Below, piece after piece: positions 22,273-30,245 of a stretch of 44,118 nt of DNA. A program made the position numbers and the translations under genes. The notes beneath the pieces were generated by a model. That model saw nothing but the letters and a program-made list of their open reading frames with translations, was not told the DNA's origin and made no database searches. Where the stretch lies: assembly GCA_903889905.1 (NCBI GenBank), contig CAISZI010000009.1:1-44118 (forward strand), read 5' to 3'. How positions within the stretch are numbered: position 1 is the first letter of the stretch; each line of letters opens with the position of its first letter. This DNA comes from Candidatus Wirthbacteria bacterium (GTDB lineage: Bacteria > Patescibacteriota > CG2-30-54-11).

Positions 22273-23496
22273 TCAAATTTTGGCTTGGTCTTTGGCTATT
22301 AATGTGGCAATCTCGTTTTGAGGGACAACGCATTGTTCTCCGGTTGTCATATTCTTCAGCGTTACTTTACTTTCTTTGGCTTCATCCGGGCCAAGGATGA
22401 CAACAAACGGAATTTGCTTGGCATTGGCGTAGCTGAGCTGTTTTTTGAGCTTGGCCGTGGGGTCAGGGTAGGTGTCGACATTGAGGCTGGCGGCACGTAA
22501 CGCTTTGGCTAGCGTCAGGGAAGCGTCCATCAGTTCCGGGCCAAAAAAAGTCACTAACACATTGGTCAGGGTGGCTTTGGCTGGCAGCAAGTCGAGCGCA
22601 GTGAGTGCGTCCAGCGTACGGTCAAAACCAATGGCGATACCGGTGCCGGGAATGTCGTTTTTGGTGTAGCGACTGACGAGTTTGTCATAACGTTCGCCAC
22701 CACCGACGGAACCACCTTCAAATCCATCGACTCTGACTTCCCAGATCGGGCCAGTGGAGTAGCTAAACGAGCGGGCCAATGTCGGGTCAAACTGGTAAAA
22801 TTCTGCGCTGAAACCACAGGATTTGAGGTAGGCAAAAATCGTTTTGATGGCGTCATTGGGCTGCAGGTTGAAGATCTGGTCCAGGAATCCCTTGGCTTGC
22901 TCTGATGTATATCCCTTGCGGACGATTTCGGCTTCCACGCCATCGCGACCGATTTTGGCGAGTTTATCGATGGCGGCGATCACCGGGTATTCCATGCCGA
23001 CATACAGGGCGCGGTCCGAAATACAGACTTTAAACTGTTTGAAACCCAGGTTCTGATACACCGCAATCGTCGCTGCGATCGTTTCGGCATCAGCAGTCAC
23101 GTTGGTGACACCAAAAATATCGATATCACATTGCAAAAACTCACGGTAGCGGCTGCTTTGGGGTTTGTCGGCGCGCCACACTGTTTGGAGCTGATAGCGT
23201 TTAAAAGGCATGGGTAGATCATTCAGATGCTGCGCCACGAAGCGGCAGGTGGGTACGGTCTGGTCATAGCGCAAGGCAATGTCGCGGCCGCCGTTGTCCT
23301 GGAATTTGTAAAACAGCTTTTCGTCCTCGCCAATGTTGCCTGTGAATACATCGAGGTATTCGATTGCTGGCGTCTCGATCGGGTCAAAGCCAAACGACTC
23401 AAACGTGCGGGCAATGATGCCCAAGGCGTAGCGGCGGGCAATGGCTTGTGGCGGCAAAAAGTCGCGAAAACCTTTGAGGATGCGGGGTTCGATCAT
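22273..23496 (-). CDS. hisS: Histidyl-tRNA synthetase
   Basis: Class II synthetase that charges tRNA-His. The 407-residue protein begins MIEPRILKGFRDFLP. It shows motif 2-like WRADKPQSSRYREFLQCDIDIFG, the histidine-binding ALRYDQTVPTCRFV, GGSVGGGERYDKLVSRY, and a C-terminal anticodon-binding domain (VLVTFFGPELMD...). The wording LRYDQTVP and QCDIDI is more archaeal/eukaryote-like than the E. coli form. HisZ is unlikely because the anticodon domain is present and no hisG is nearby. Its ATG overlaps the stop of the upstream YerC-like gene by 4 bp. Confidence 0.95.
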   Translation of the reverse strand: MIEPRILKGFRDFLPPQAIARRYALGIIARTFESFGFDPIETPAIEYLDVFTGNIGEDEKLFYKFQDNGGRDIALRYDQTVPTCRFVAQHLNDLPMPFKRYQLQTVWRADKPQSSRYREFLQCDIDIFGVTNVTADAETIAATIAVYQNLGFKQFKVCISDRALYVGMEYPVIAAIDKLAKIGRDGVEAEIVRKGYTSEQAKGFLDQIFNLQPNDAIKTIFAYLKSCGFSAEFYQFDPTLARSFSYSTGPIWEVRVDGFEGGSVGGGERYDKLVSRYTKNDIPGTGIAIGFDRTLDALTALDLLPAKATLTNVLVTFFGPELMDASLTLAKALRAASLNVDTYPDPTAKLKKQLSYANAKQIPFVVILGPDEAKESKVTLKNMTTGEQCVVPQNEIATLIAKDQAKI

Positions 23497-23804
23497 GCTG
23501 TCTCCAATTTGGTGGTGGAATCAATTTTGGCCAGAACGTCGGCATAGCCATGCTCGCCAGCCTTGAGCCAGCGGTTGACGCGGGTGATGGTAGCGGAACT
23601 GGCGCCAGTAGCTTTTTCGATCGCAGCGAAATGTTTGCCCTGATGCAGCATGCGCGCCACCTGCCAGCGCTGGGCGAAAGTGTCCAGCTCCTGCATCGTG
23701 AGCAGGTCGCGCAGGAAATGCGACACTTCATCCTCATGCTTGAGCAGCAGAAAAGCCTGGCACAGGTCCATCAGGTTCTGCGTTTGCCAACTGGATTTAG
23801 CCAT
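23493..23804 (-). CDS. TrpR/YerC-family DNA-binding regulator
   Basis: A 103-residue helical protein with the TrpR-like helix-turn-helix. LRDLLTMQELDTFAQRWQVARMLHQG is followed by FAAIEKATGASSATITRVNRWL, the recognition-helix region of the YerC/YecD group. YerC in Bacillus-type genomes has been linked to histidine metabolism; the coupling here to hisS (4-bp overlap) fits that but is inference. ATG 23804 is preferred over a TTG at 23834. The promoter on the minus strand is at 23840-23868. Its own operon is the obvious candidate target. Confidence 0.85.
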   Translation of the reverse strand: MAKSSWQTQNLMDLCQAFLLLKHEDEVSHFLRDLLTMQELDTFAQRWQVARMLHQGKHFAAIEKATGASSATITRVNRWLKAGEHGYADVLAKIDSTTKLETA

Positions 23805-23839
23805 AATGCGGCTTACTTTAATAAACCAAAGCAAGGATT

Positions 23840-23868
23840 AGATTAGCACTGATTGCGAATCGCTTCAA
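23840..23868 (-). promoter_or_regulatory. Promoter of the yerC-like/hisS operon
   Basis: On the minus strand TTGAAG (23863-23868), 17 bp, then TAATCT (23840-23845) preceded by TGC. The predicted start is near 23833. Confidence 0.6.
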
Positions 23869-23882
23869 ATTTAATGTAGACT
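23853..23882 (+). promoter_or_regulatory. Candidate promoter of the 92-aa gene
   Basis: TTGCGA (23853-23858), an 18-bp spacer and TAGACT (23877-23882). It overlaps the divergent promoter of the yerC-like gene, so the two may compete. Confidence 0.45.
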
Positions 23883-23914
23883 AAAGACCATTCAGGCTTT
23901 ATCGAGAGGTTCAT

Positions 23915-24193
23915 GTGACACAAGATCAAGATATTCCCTCTAGTGTATATCAAGCGGAAATTGACTACCAAGGGCAGGTCTTTGAGCAAATGAAAGGGTT
24001 AAAGGAACTCAAAGCGAGCTTCCCTGCAGACAGGCCCGATTTACGGGAGTTGGTTGACCAGTTGCGCAGTGTGTCACCTAGCCGAATCCTAGATGGGATC
24101 AAACTGATTGATTTAAAAGATAAGAACATAGATCTCTTTAATGCTCTGAACATTTACTATCTGCCTTTTTTAGAGAAAAATAAAGAAAGCTAA
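23915..24193 (+). CDS. Hypothetical protein, 92 aa
   Basis: Family not recognised. The product is soluble and probably all-helical: YQAEIDYQGQVFEQMKGLKEL, DLRELVDQLRSV, then LDGIKLIDLKDKNIDLFNALN and a short aromatic end (IYYLPFLEKNKES). The start is GTG 23915 with GAGAGG about 6 nt upstream. It is divergent from the yerC-like gene and 43 nt upstream of ychF, so it may be co-transcribed with ychF. No catalytic motif can be seen. Confidence 0.6.
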   Translation: MTQDQDIPSSVYQAEIDYQGQVFEQMKGLKELKASFPADRPDLRELVDQLRSVSPSRILDGIKLIDLKDKNIDLFNALNIYYLPFLEKNKES

Positions 24194-24236
24194 GGTATAT
24201 TCTTAATAAAAACGGCACCAAACAGGAGAATGAAAC

Positions 24237-25352
24237 ATGGGTTTGTCGATCGGTATCGTCGGGCTGCCCAACGTTGGCAAATCAACACTTTTTAACGCAC
24301 TGACGCGCCTTCAGGCCGAGGCGTCCAATTATCCGTTTTGTACGATTGATCCCAACGTGGGAGTGGTCGAAGTACCGGATGACCGGCTCCAAAAGCTGGC
24401 CGCCTTTGCCCATCCCGAAAAAATCGTGCCTACAGCCATTGAATTTGTCGACATTGCCGGCCTGGTCAAAAACGCCCATGAAGGCGAAGGACTCGGTAAC
24501 CAGTTTTTGGGACATATCCGTAAAGTCGACGCCATTTGCCACGTGGTGCGCGGTTTTGACAACCCCAACATCATCCACGTCGAAGGCTCGATTGACCCCA
24601 AACGTGACATTGAAATTATCGAGATGGAGTTGGCCTTATCGGATCTTGCGATTGTCCAGAAACGGCTGAGCGCCACCAAAAATTTCGCCAAAAGTGGCGA
24701 CAAGGACAAGCTCAACGAAGTGAAATGGCTGAATGAACTGCATGCGATGCTCAGTGCCGGGAAGTGGGTTTTCCTCCAAAAAGACTGGCGTAACAGTGAG
24801 TTGGAAGAAGGCAAGGAACGCCTTTTGCGCGAGTTGCAGTTATTGACTGACAAGCCAATCATGTATGCGGTCAATGTGGCCGAGACGGAAGTCGCCGCTT
24901 TTGACGTCCCAAAGTTTATCGCCACCATGGGGCTGCTGTCTGACGCTGTTGTGTTGAGCTTTTGTGCCCAGATTGAGCAGGAACTGACGAGTCTGTCAGA
25001 CGAAGAAGCCGCCATGTTTTTGGCTGATTTGGGACTGAAGGAATCGGGCCTCACGCGCATGGTGCATGCGGGTTACAAATTGCTCGATTTGCTCACTTTT
25101 TTTACCGCTGGCGAAAAGGAAGTCAAAGCCTGGACCGTAACCCGTGGCGCCAAAGCACCGCAAGCCGCCGGGGTTATTCACACTGATTTTGAAAAGGCAT
25201 TTATCCGCGTTGAAGCCATTGCCTGGGACAAGCTGATCGCAGCAGGTTCCTACGCCGCAGCCAAAGAAAAAGGCTGGATGCGCATTGAAGGCAAAGAATA
25301 TGTCATGCAGGATGGAGACACCGTTCATTTCTTGCATAGCGCCAAAAAATAG
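24237..25352 (+). CDS. ychF: Ribosome-binding GTPase/ATPase YchF (OLA1 family)
   Basis: A universally conserved translation-associated P-loop NTPase that binds ATP in preference to GTP in characterised members. The 371-residue protein has the Walker A motif GLPNVGKSTLFNALT (9-23), the switch region FVDIAGLVKNAHEGEGLGNQFL and NVAETEVAAFDV in the NKxD-like position (NxxE, the YchF signature). A C-terminal TGS domain ends with WMRIEGKEYVMQDGDTVHFLH. AGGAGA precedes the ATG. Length is close to E. coli YchF (363). Confidence 0.97.
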   Translation: MGLSIGIVGLPNVGKSTLFNALTRLQAEASNYPFCTIDPNVGVVEVPDDRLQKLAAFAHPEKIVPTAIEFVDIAGLVKNAHEGEGLGNQFLGHIRKVDAICHVVRGFDNPNIIHVEGSIDPKRDIEIIEMELALSDLAIVQKRLSATKNFAKSGDKDKLNEVKWLNELHAMLSAGKWVFLQKDWRNSELEEGKERLLRELQLLTDKPIMYAVNVAETEVAAFDVPKFIATMGLLSDAVVLSFCAQIEQELTSLSDEEAAMFLADLGLKESGLTRMVHAGYKLLDLLTFFTAGEKEVKAWTVTRGAKAPQAAGVIHTDFEKAFIRVEAIAWDKLIAAGSYAAAKEKGWMRIEGKEYVMQDGDTVHFLHSAKK

Positions 25353-25515
25353 ACATAAAACAAATTAAACACGAAGTTTAGAAAAAACTCACAATAAACT
25401 TCTTGTTATTTTAAGTTGTATCCGTTAAAGTATGGCTGATCTGAATATCTGGGCACGTCGCAAGAGTAGTGCCATTTTTTGTGAGTAATAATAACTCATT
25501 ATCAAGTACTGAGTG

Positions 25516-25544
25516 TTGACATAGATGTTTTATCTTGCTAGAAT
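25516..25544 (+). promoter_or_regulatory. Strong promoter of the glycogen operon
   Basis: TTGACA (25516-25521), 17 bp, then TAGAAT (25539-25544) preceded by TGC. This combines a consensus -35 with an extended -10. The start is near 25551, and the leader to ATG 25587 is about 36 nt without a clear Shine-Dalgarno. The rest of 25353-25515 shows no gene. Confidence 0.85.
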
Positions 25545-25586
25545 TAAAGGATTAGTCTACGCGGATTAAACAGAAAGCAAACAAAA

Positions 25587-26858
25587 ATGAACATGGATCG
25601 GGGTAAAATCAGGGTATTAATGTTTGGCTGGGAATTTCCCCCGATCAAAAGTGGCGGTCTTGGCACAGCCTGTTACGGCATCACCAAAGGGTTGGCTCAG
25701 CATGGTGTGATGACCACTTTTGTCTTGCCGCATGCCTACAAACAGCAGGAATGCGACTTTGCACAAGTGGAAGGCCTGTTTGACCGGTACAAGGAAGTCT
25801 ACGACCACACGGTCAAAGTTGTCCACGTGAATAGCCTGATCCGGCCTTACCAAAATGTTGACTCTTACTCCGAGGAAGTGACGCATTATCACACAGAGGT
25901 GGTCAAAAAGAAGAAGAACGACGGGATGAAACAGATTTACAGTAACAACTTGTTTGAAGAAGTGGAACGATACGCCCAGATGTCCAAGATGATCGCGCTG
26001 GATGGTGAATACGACCTGATCCACTGCCACGACTGGATGACGTACCAAGCCGGTATTGCCGCCAAAAAGGCCATTCACAAACCGCTCATCATTCACGTCC
26101 ATGCCACAGAATTTGATCGTACAGGTGGTCATCCCAATCAACACGTCTACGATATCGAACACTATGGCATGCACGAAGCCGATATGATCATGGCAGTCAG
26201 TGAATTTACCAAAGGCATGATTTGCGAACATTATGGCATCGCACCCAGTAAGGTTTGCGTCATTCATAATGCCGTCGAAAACGCCGATCGCGTCTTTGAC
26301 AAAGGTCAGGTGGAGTATCGTCCTGGCGACAAAGTTGTGCTATTTCTCGGACGCGTCACCCTGCAAAAAGGCCCTGACTACTTCCTCAAAGCCGCTGTCA
26401 AGGTCAAAGAACTTGAACCCAATGTCAAATTTATCGTGGCCGGCAGTGGCGACATGGAAGCCAAACTGATCCGTGGCGCTGCCGAGATGGGCTTGGCCAA
26501 AGACATGCTCTTTACCGGTTTTCTACAGGGAGAGGACGTTGACAGGGCCTTCCAGCTTGCCGATGTCTATGTCATGCCATCGGTCAGCGAACCCTTTGGC
26601 ATCACGCCACTCGAGTCACTGATCAACGGTACTCCCGTGATCATTTCCAAACAGTCCGGTGTTTCTGAAGTTTTGAGCCATTGCCTCAAAGTGGATTTCT
26701 GGGATATTGATCGTCTGGTCAATCAAATAGTCGCCGTGCTGCGGCACAAAATTCTGGCCGATGAAATGGTGCAAAACGGCCAGCGCGAAGTCAAAAAGCT
26801 GACCTGGGAACGGGTGGGCGCCAAAGTCAAGCAAGTTTATAACGAAATGGTTGCTTAA
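25587..26858 (+). CDS. GT4/GT5-like glycosyltransferase of alpha-glucan synthesis
   Basis: A GT-B fold, retaining glycosyltransferase of 423 residues. The N-terminal domain has FGWEFPPIKSGGLGTACYG, the donor/acceptor loop of starch/glycogen synthase-like enzymes. HCHDWMTYQAG and AVSEFTKGMICEHYG follow. The C-terminal domain has FLGRVTLQKGPDYFLKAA and SVSEPFGITPLESL (E-x7-E, from residue about 331). It is the first gene of a four-gene glycan operon. Glucosyl transfer to an alpha-glucan, or trehalose/maltose-phosphate synthesis, is possible; the donor nucleotide cannot be told. An alternative ATG at 25593 exists. Confidence 0.88.
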   Translation: MNMDRGKIRVLMFGWEFPPIKSGGLGTACYGITKGLAQHGVMTTFVLPHAYKQQECDFAQVEGLFDRYKEVYDHTVKVVHVNSLIRPYQNVDSYSEEVTHYHTEVVKKKKNDGMKQIYSNNLFEEVERYAQMSKMIALDGEYDLIHCHDWMTYQAGIAAKKAIHKPLIIHVHATEFDRTGGHPNQHVYDIEHYGMHEADMIMAVSEFTKGMICEHYGIAPSKVCVIHNAVENADRVFDKGQVEYRPGDKVVLFLGRVTLQKGPDYFLKAAVKVKELEPNVKFIVAGSGDMEAKLIRGAAEMGLAKDMLFTGFLQGEDVDRAFQLADVYVMPSVSEPFGITPLESLINGTPVIISKQSGVSEVLSHCLKVDFWDIDRLVNQIVAVLRHKILADEMVQNGQREVKKLTWERVGAKVKQVYNEMVA

Positions 26859-26879
26859 TTACAATGTTTTTTTAGCTTG

Positions 26880-28109
26880 ATGGGGAACATGGGAACATCG
26901 ATTTGCTTTTACTTTCAGGTACATCAGCCTTTTCGGCTGCGGCAGTACAGTGTTTTTGACGTGGGCAAGAACCACAATTACTTTGACGATGTCAAAAACA
27001 AAGCCATTTGCCAAAAAGTCGCTAACAAATGCTACTTGCCAGCCAACAAAACGATTCTGGGTTTGATCAAAAAGCACCCGGAGTTCAAAGTCAGCTACAG
27101 CATCTCGGGCGTGGCACTGGATCAATTTGAAGCCTACGCACCGGAAGTGCTGGAAACGTTCAAGCAACTCGCGGCCACTGGCAATGTCGAGTTTTTGGAT
27201 GAAACGTATTACCACTCACTTGCCTTCTTGTATTCCAAAAAAGAATTCAAACACCAGGTGCTGGAACACCGTGCCAAAATCCAGAAATTATTTGGCGTAA
27301 CACCGCAGGTTTTTCGCAATACCGAGCTGATTTTTAACAATGAATTGGCGCATACGGTTGAAGAAATGGGTTACAAGGGCATTCTGGCCGAAGGCGCTGA
27401 CCGTGTCATGGGCTGGCGTTCTCCCAACTACGTTTACCGTCCGCGCACCACCAGTAAGATCAAATTGCTTTTGAAAAACTATAAACTCTCTGATGACGTT
27501 GCCTTTCGTTTCAGCAATCGCCTGTGGAACGAATATCCGCTCACCACACCCAAATACACGCACTGGCTCGCCAGCAGTGAAGGCCAGACAATTAACTTAT
27601 TTATGGACTATGAGACGTTTGGCGAACACCAGTGGGAAGACACCGGCATTTTTGAATTCCTGCGGCATTTGCCAGTCGAAGTGGCGCGGCATCCTCACCT
27701 CAGTTTCAAAACACCGTCTGAAGTCATTGCTGACAATGAACCCGTGGGCGAAATGGATATCCACAATCTGATTTCCTGGGCTGACATGGAACGCGACCTC
27801 AGCGCCTGGCTGGGCAACAAAATGCAACAGTCCGCGCTCAAGGAAATTTATCTGCTCGAAGAAAAAATTGAAAAACGGATCAAAGCCGAAGACAAAAAAG
27901 GCAATGAATACCTGAAACGCAGTTTTACGCATTTGCTGATGGACTGGCGCAAACTCCAGACTTCCGATCATTTTTATTACATGTGCACCAAATGGTTCAG
28001 CGACGGCGACGTGCACAAATATTTCAACCCCTACGATAGCCCGTATGAAGCCTTCATCACGTTCATGAATGTGCTGAACGACATGATCGTCCGCCTCCAA
28101 AAAAAATAA
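26880..28109 (+). CDS. GH57 family alpha-glucan hydrolase/transferase
   Basis: Retaining glycoside hydrolase family 57 (amylase, 4-alpha-glucanotransferase or branching enzyme). The 409-residue product has HQPFRLRQY (region 1), GNVEFLDETYYHSL (region 2), FRNTELIFNN with the expected nucleophile glutamate (region 3) and MDYETFGEHQW with the acid/base aspartate (region 4). It is shorter than the 600-700 residue archaeal GH57 enzymes and lacks their C-terminal beta domains, matching the compact intracellular alpha-amylase subgroup. The start is ATG 26880 or 26889. It lies between the glycosyltransferase and the debranching enzyme. Confidence 0.9.
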   Translation: MGNMGTSICFYFQVHQPFRLRQYSVFDVGKNHNYFDDVKNKAICQKVANKCYLPANKTILGLIKKHPEFKVSYSISGVALDQFEAYAPEVLETFKQLAATGNVEFLDETYYHSLAFLYSKKEFKHQVLEHRAKIQKLFGVTPQVFRNTELIFNNELAHTVEEMGYKGILAEGADRVMGWRSPNYVYRPRTTSKIKLLLKNYKLSDDVAFRFSNRLWNEYPLTTPKYTHWLASSEGQTINLFMDYETFGEHQWEDTGIFEFLRHLPVEVARHPHLSFKTPSEVIADNEPVGEMDIHNLISWADMERDLSAWLGNKMQQSALKEIYLLEEKIEKRIKAEDKKGNEYLKRSFTHLLMDWRKLQTSDHFYYMCTKWFSDGDVHKYFNPYDSPYEAFITFMNVLNDMIVRLQKK

Positions 28110-28133
28110 ATTTACTGGTTTGAGGTCTGATTG

Positions 28134-30245
28134 ATGAGAGAAGCCAACCAATCATTGGAACTGGCCCGACTGATTAAGTCTGAGTGGCTGCTGACCAATG
28201 GTTTGGGTGGCTATGCGAGCAGTACCCTAAGCGGTATCAACACGCGCAAATATCACGGTCTCGCGATCGGCGGTTTTGACACTGACGGTATTCGCCGGCT
28301 GTATGTGGGTGGTGTTGAGGAAAAACTGATTGTCGATGGTCATGCTTATCTGATTTCTACACACAAATATCTGCCCGATGCGGTTTACCCCATGGGGTAC
28401 CTGCATTTGCGGGAGTTTGGTATTGATGAGCGGCGCGTGTGGTGGAGTTACGGTAGATTTGGTGACCACCCGATCGAGATCCACAAACAAATTCAGGTTG
28501 CCGACGGTATTAATGCCACGTGGATCCAGTACCAGTTCTCGGGTCGTAAACAAAACTATAGCTTTGATGTGCAGCCACTCATGACCTGTCGCAGTATCCA
28601 TGCCGTGCTGCATGATGCGCCCATGGAAAACGAGCGTGGTGATGAACACAAGACGGTTTCACCGTTTACCTTTAGTCACCTCGAATGGGATGTGGGTGGC
28701 AATCAGTTCGGTGTCGTCGAAGCAACCTGCACCGAAGGCCCTGACAAACTTTACCTGATTTGTGACAACCCTGATTTCCGGCAAACCAACATCTGGTACT
28801 ACGACTTTTTTTATGACAAAGAACAGGCGCGAGGCTATGACCCGGTCGAAGACCTGTATTCGCCCGGTGCTTTCTGGCGTTCGGCCAAAGCCAAGGAAAT
28901 GAATCTGTACATGGTGCTCGCGCCTGACGCGGATACCGCTCGAATGACATTTGAACAGGCTTTGCGTGGATGGCAAAAGCCGTTGCCGCTGGCTACAGCG
29001 CAAACAGTGATTACCAACGGCATTGGCAAAAAAGACACGGCGATCCTGAGCCGCTGGTTTGCCAAACTGGGCCAACAAAGCAAGGACTTTGTCGTCAAAG
29101 ACCACGAAAGTTGTGACAACATTATTGCTGGTTATCCCTGGTTTGGGATCTGGAGTCGTGACGCACTGCTTAGCTTTGACGGACTGTTGCTTCAAACCGG
29201 CAAACTCGAGACTGCGCGCAATCTGCTTGTGGCGATGGCCAATAGCGTGCACGACGGTCAACTGCCTAATATTATTGAAGAAAAGCACCGCCGCTATGAT
29301 TTCGTGGGGGATTCACCTCTGCTATTTGTCCTGGCGGTTTATCAATACTGGCTCAAGACGCACGACAGCACGCTGATAAAACGCGTCTGGTCCAAGTGCG
29401 AGGAAATTCTGGTGCGTTACATTGGATTGGGCAAATCCAATCCCCGTACCAACGCGCATGGTTTGATTGAAATGATCGGTGATGGTACCCAAGCTGCCAC
29501 CTGGATGGATGCGATTGCCAATGGACGAGCCATCACACCGCGCTATGGTGCACCGGTTGAGTTGCAGGCACTTTGGTATAACGCGCTCAAAATCGCCCAA
29601 AGTTTTGACGAGCTGAAGATTGTTTATTCAGAGCATTTGCAGGAGACGATCAGCAAAGCCTGTTTCGGTGATCTGGAGCAAATGCTGGCGATGTTGAAAC
29701 GTGAATTTGAACGGCATTTCTGGTCTGAAGAAAAAGGTTTTCTGGCTGATTTTATTCATGACAAAACACACAATTTGCAGCTTCGACCCAATCAATTGTT
29801 TAGTACTGGACTGCCATTTCCAATATTGGATAAAGCCAAAGCCGGGCTCATGTTGCAGACGGTGGAAGCGGAGCTGCTCACCCGCGCCGGGCTGCGGACC
29901 TTGTCGCCCCGTGACAGCCATTACCGGGCTGACTACGCCGGGGATCAGGTCCGTCGTGATGAAGCTTATCATCAGGGTACCATCTGGCCGTGGCTACTGG
30001 GGTTGTATTACCAGTCAATCCTGTACGCGGGTGGCAATACCAAGGAATCAAGACAACGGGTTCTTCGCCATCTGGTTCATTTTTTGAGTTTCCTGGAAGA
30101 AAGCCAGCTTAACTATATTCCCGAGATATTCGCCGCTGCTTCGTTGGCTCCACATGGAACAACGCATCAGGCGTGGAATGTTGGCCAGATTTATTCTATA
30201 ATGCAGCAGATTTTGCAACCACAAAATAAACAGGAGAATGAATGA
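28134..30245 (+). CDS. Amylo-alpha-1,6-glucosidase (glycogen debranching, GH133)
   Basis: Removes alpha-1,6-linked glucose branches from glycogen. The 703-residue protein has the N-terminal GDE_N domain (SEWLLTNGLGGYASSTLSGINTRKYHGL at about 16-43) and a C-terminal (alpha/alpha)6 barrel with AGYPWFGIWSRDALLSFDGLLL, NLLVAMANSVHDGQLPNIIEE, MIGDGTQAATWMDA and YHQGTIWPWLLG. Aspartate and glutamate in WSRD and DGT..TWMD are the likely catalytic residues. ATG 28134 is used; a TTG at 28131 is in frame. It overlaps the next gene by 4 bp (ATGA), so synthesis and trimming enzymes are made together. Confidence 0.95.
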   Translation: MREANQSLELARLIKSEWLLTNGLGGYASSTLSGINTRKYHGLAIGGFDTDGIRRLYVGGVEEKLIVDGHAYLISTHKYLPDAVYPMGYLHLREFGIDERRVWWSYGRFGDHPIEIHKQIQVADGINATWIQYQFSGRKQNYSFDVQPLMTCRSIHAVLHDAPMENERGDEHKTVSPFTFSHLEWDVGGNQFGVVEATCTEGPDKLYLICDNPDFRQTNIWYYDFFYDKEQARGYDPVEDLYSPGAFWRSAKAKEMNLYMVLAPDADTARMTFEQALRGWQKPLPLATAQTVITNGIGKKDTAILSRWFAKLGQQSKDFVVKDHESCDNIIAGYPWFGIWSRDALLSFDGLLLQTGKLETARNLLVAMANSVHDGQLPNIIEEKHRRYDFVGDSPLLFVLAVYQYWLKTHDSTLIKRVWSKCEEILVRYIGLGKSNPRTNAHGLIEMIGDGTQAATWMDAIANGRAITPRYGAPVELQALWYNALKIAQSFDELKIVYSEHLQETISKACFGDLEQMLAMLKREFERHFWSEEKGFLADFIHDKTHNLQLRPNQLFSTGLPFPILDKAKAGLMLQTVEAELLTRAGLRTLSPRDSHYRADYAGDQVRRDEAYHQGTIWPWLLGLYYQSILYAGGNTKESRQRVLRHLVHFLSFLEESQLNYIPEIFAAASLAPHGTTHQAWNVGQIYSIMQQILQPQNKQENE

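Noticed and set aside
22273-23496. HisZ (ATP phosphoribosyltransferase regulatory subunit) instead of HisRS
   Set aside because: The C-terminal anticodon-binding domain and class II synthetase motifs are present, and no histidine biosynthesis gene is adjacent.
25617-26267. 216-residue minus-strand open frame inside the GT4 gene
   Set aside because: A shadow frame caused by codon bias of the real gene; no domain recognised.
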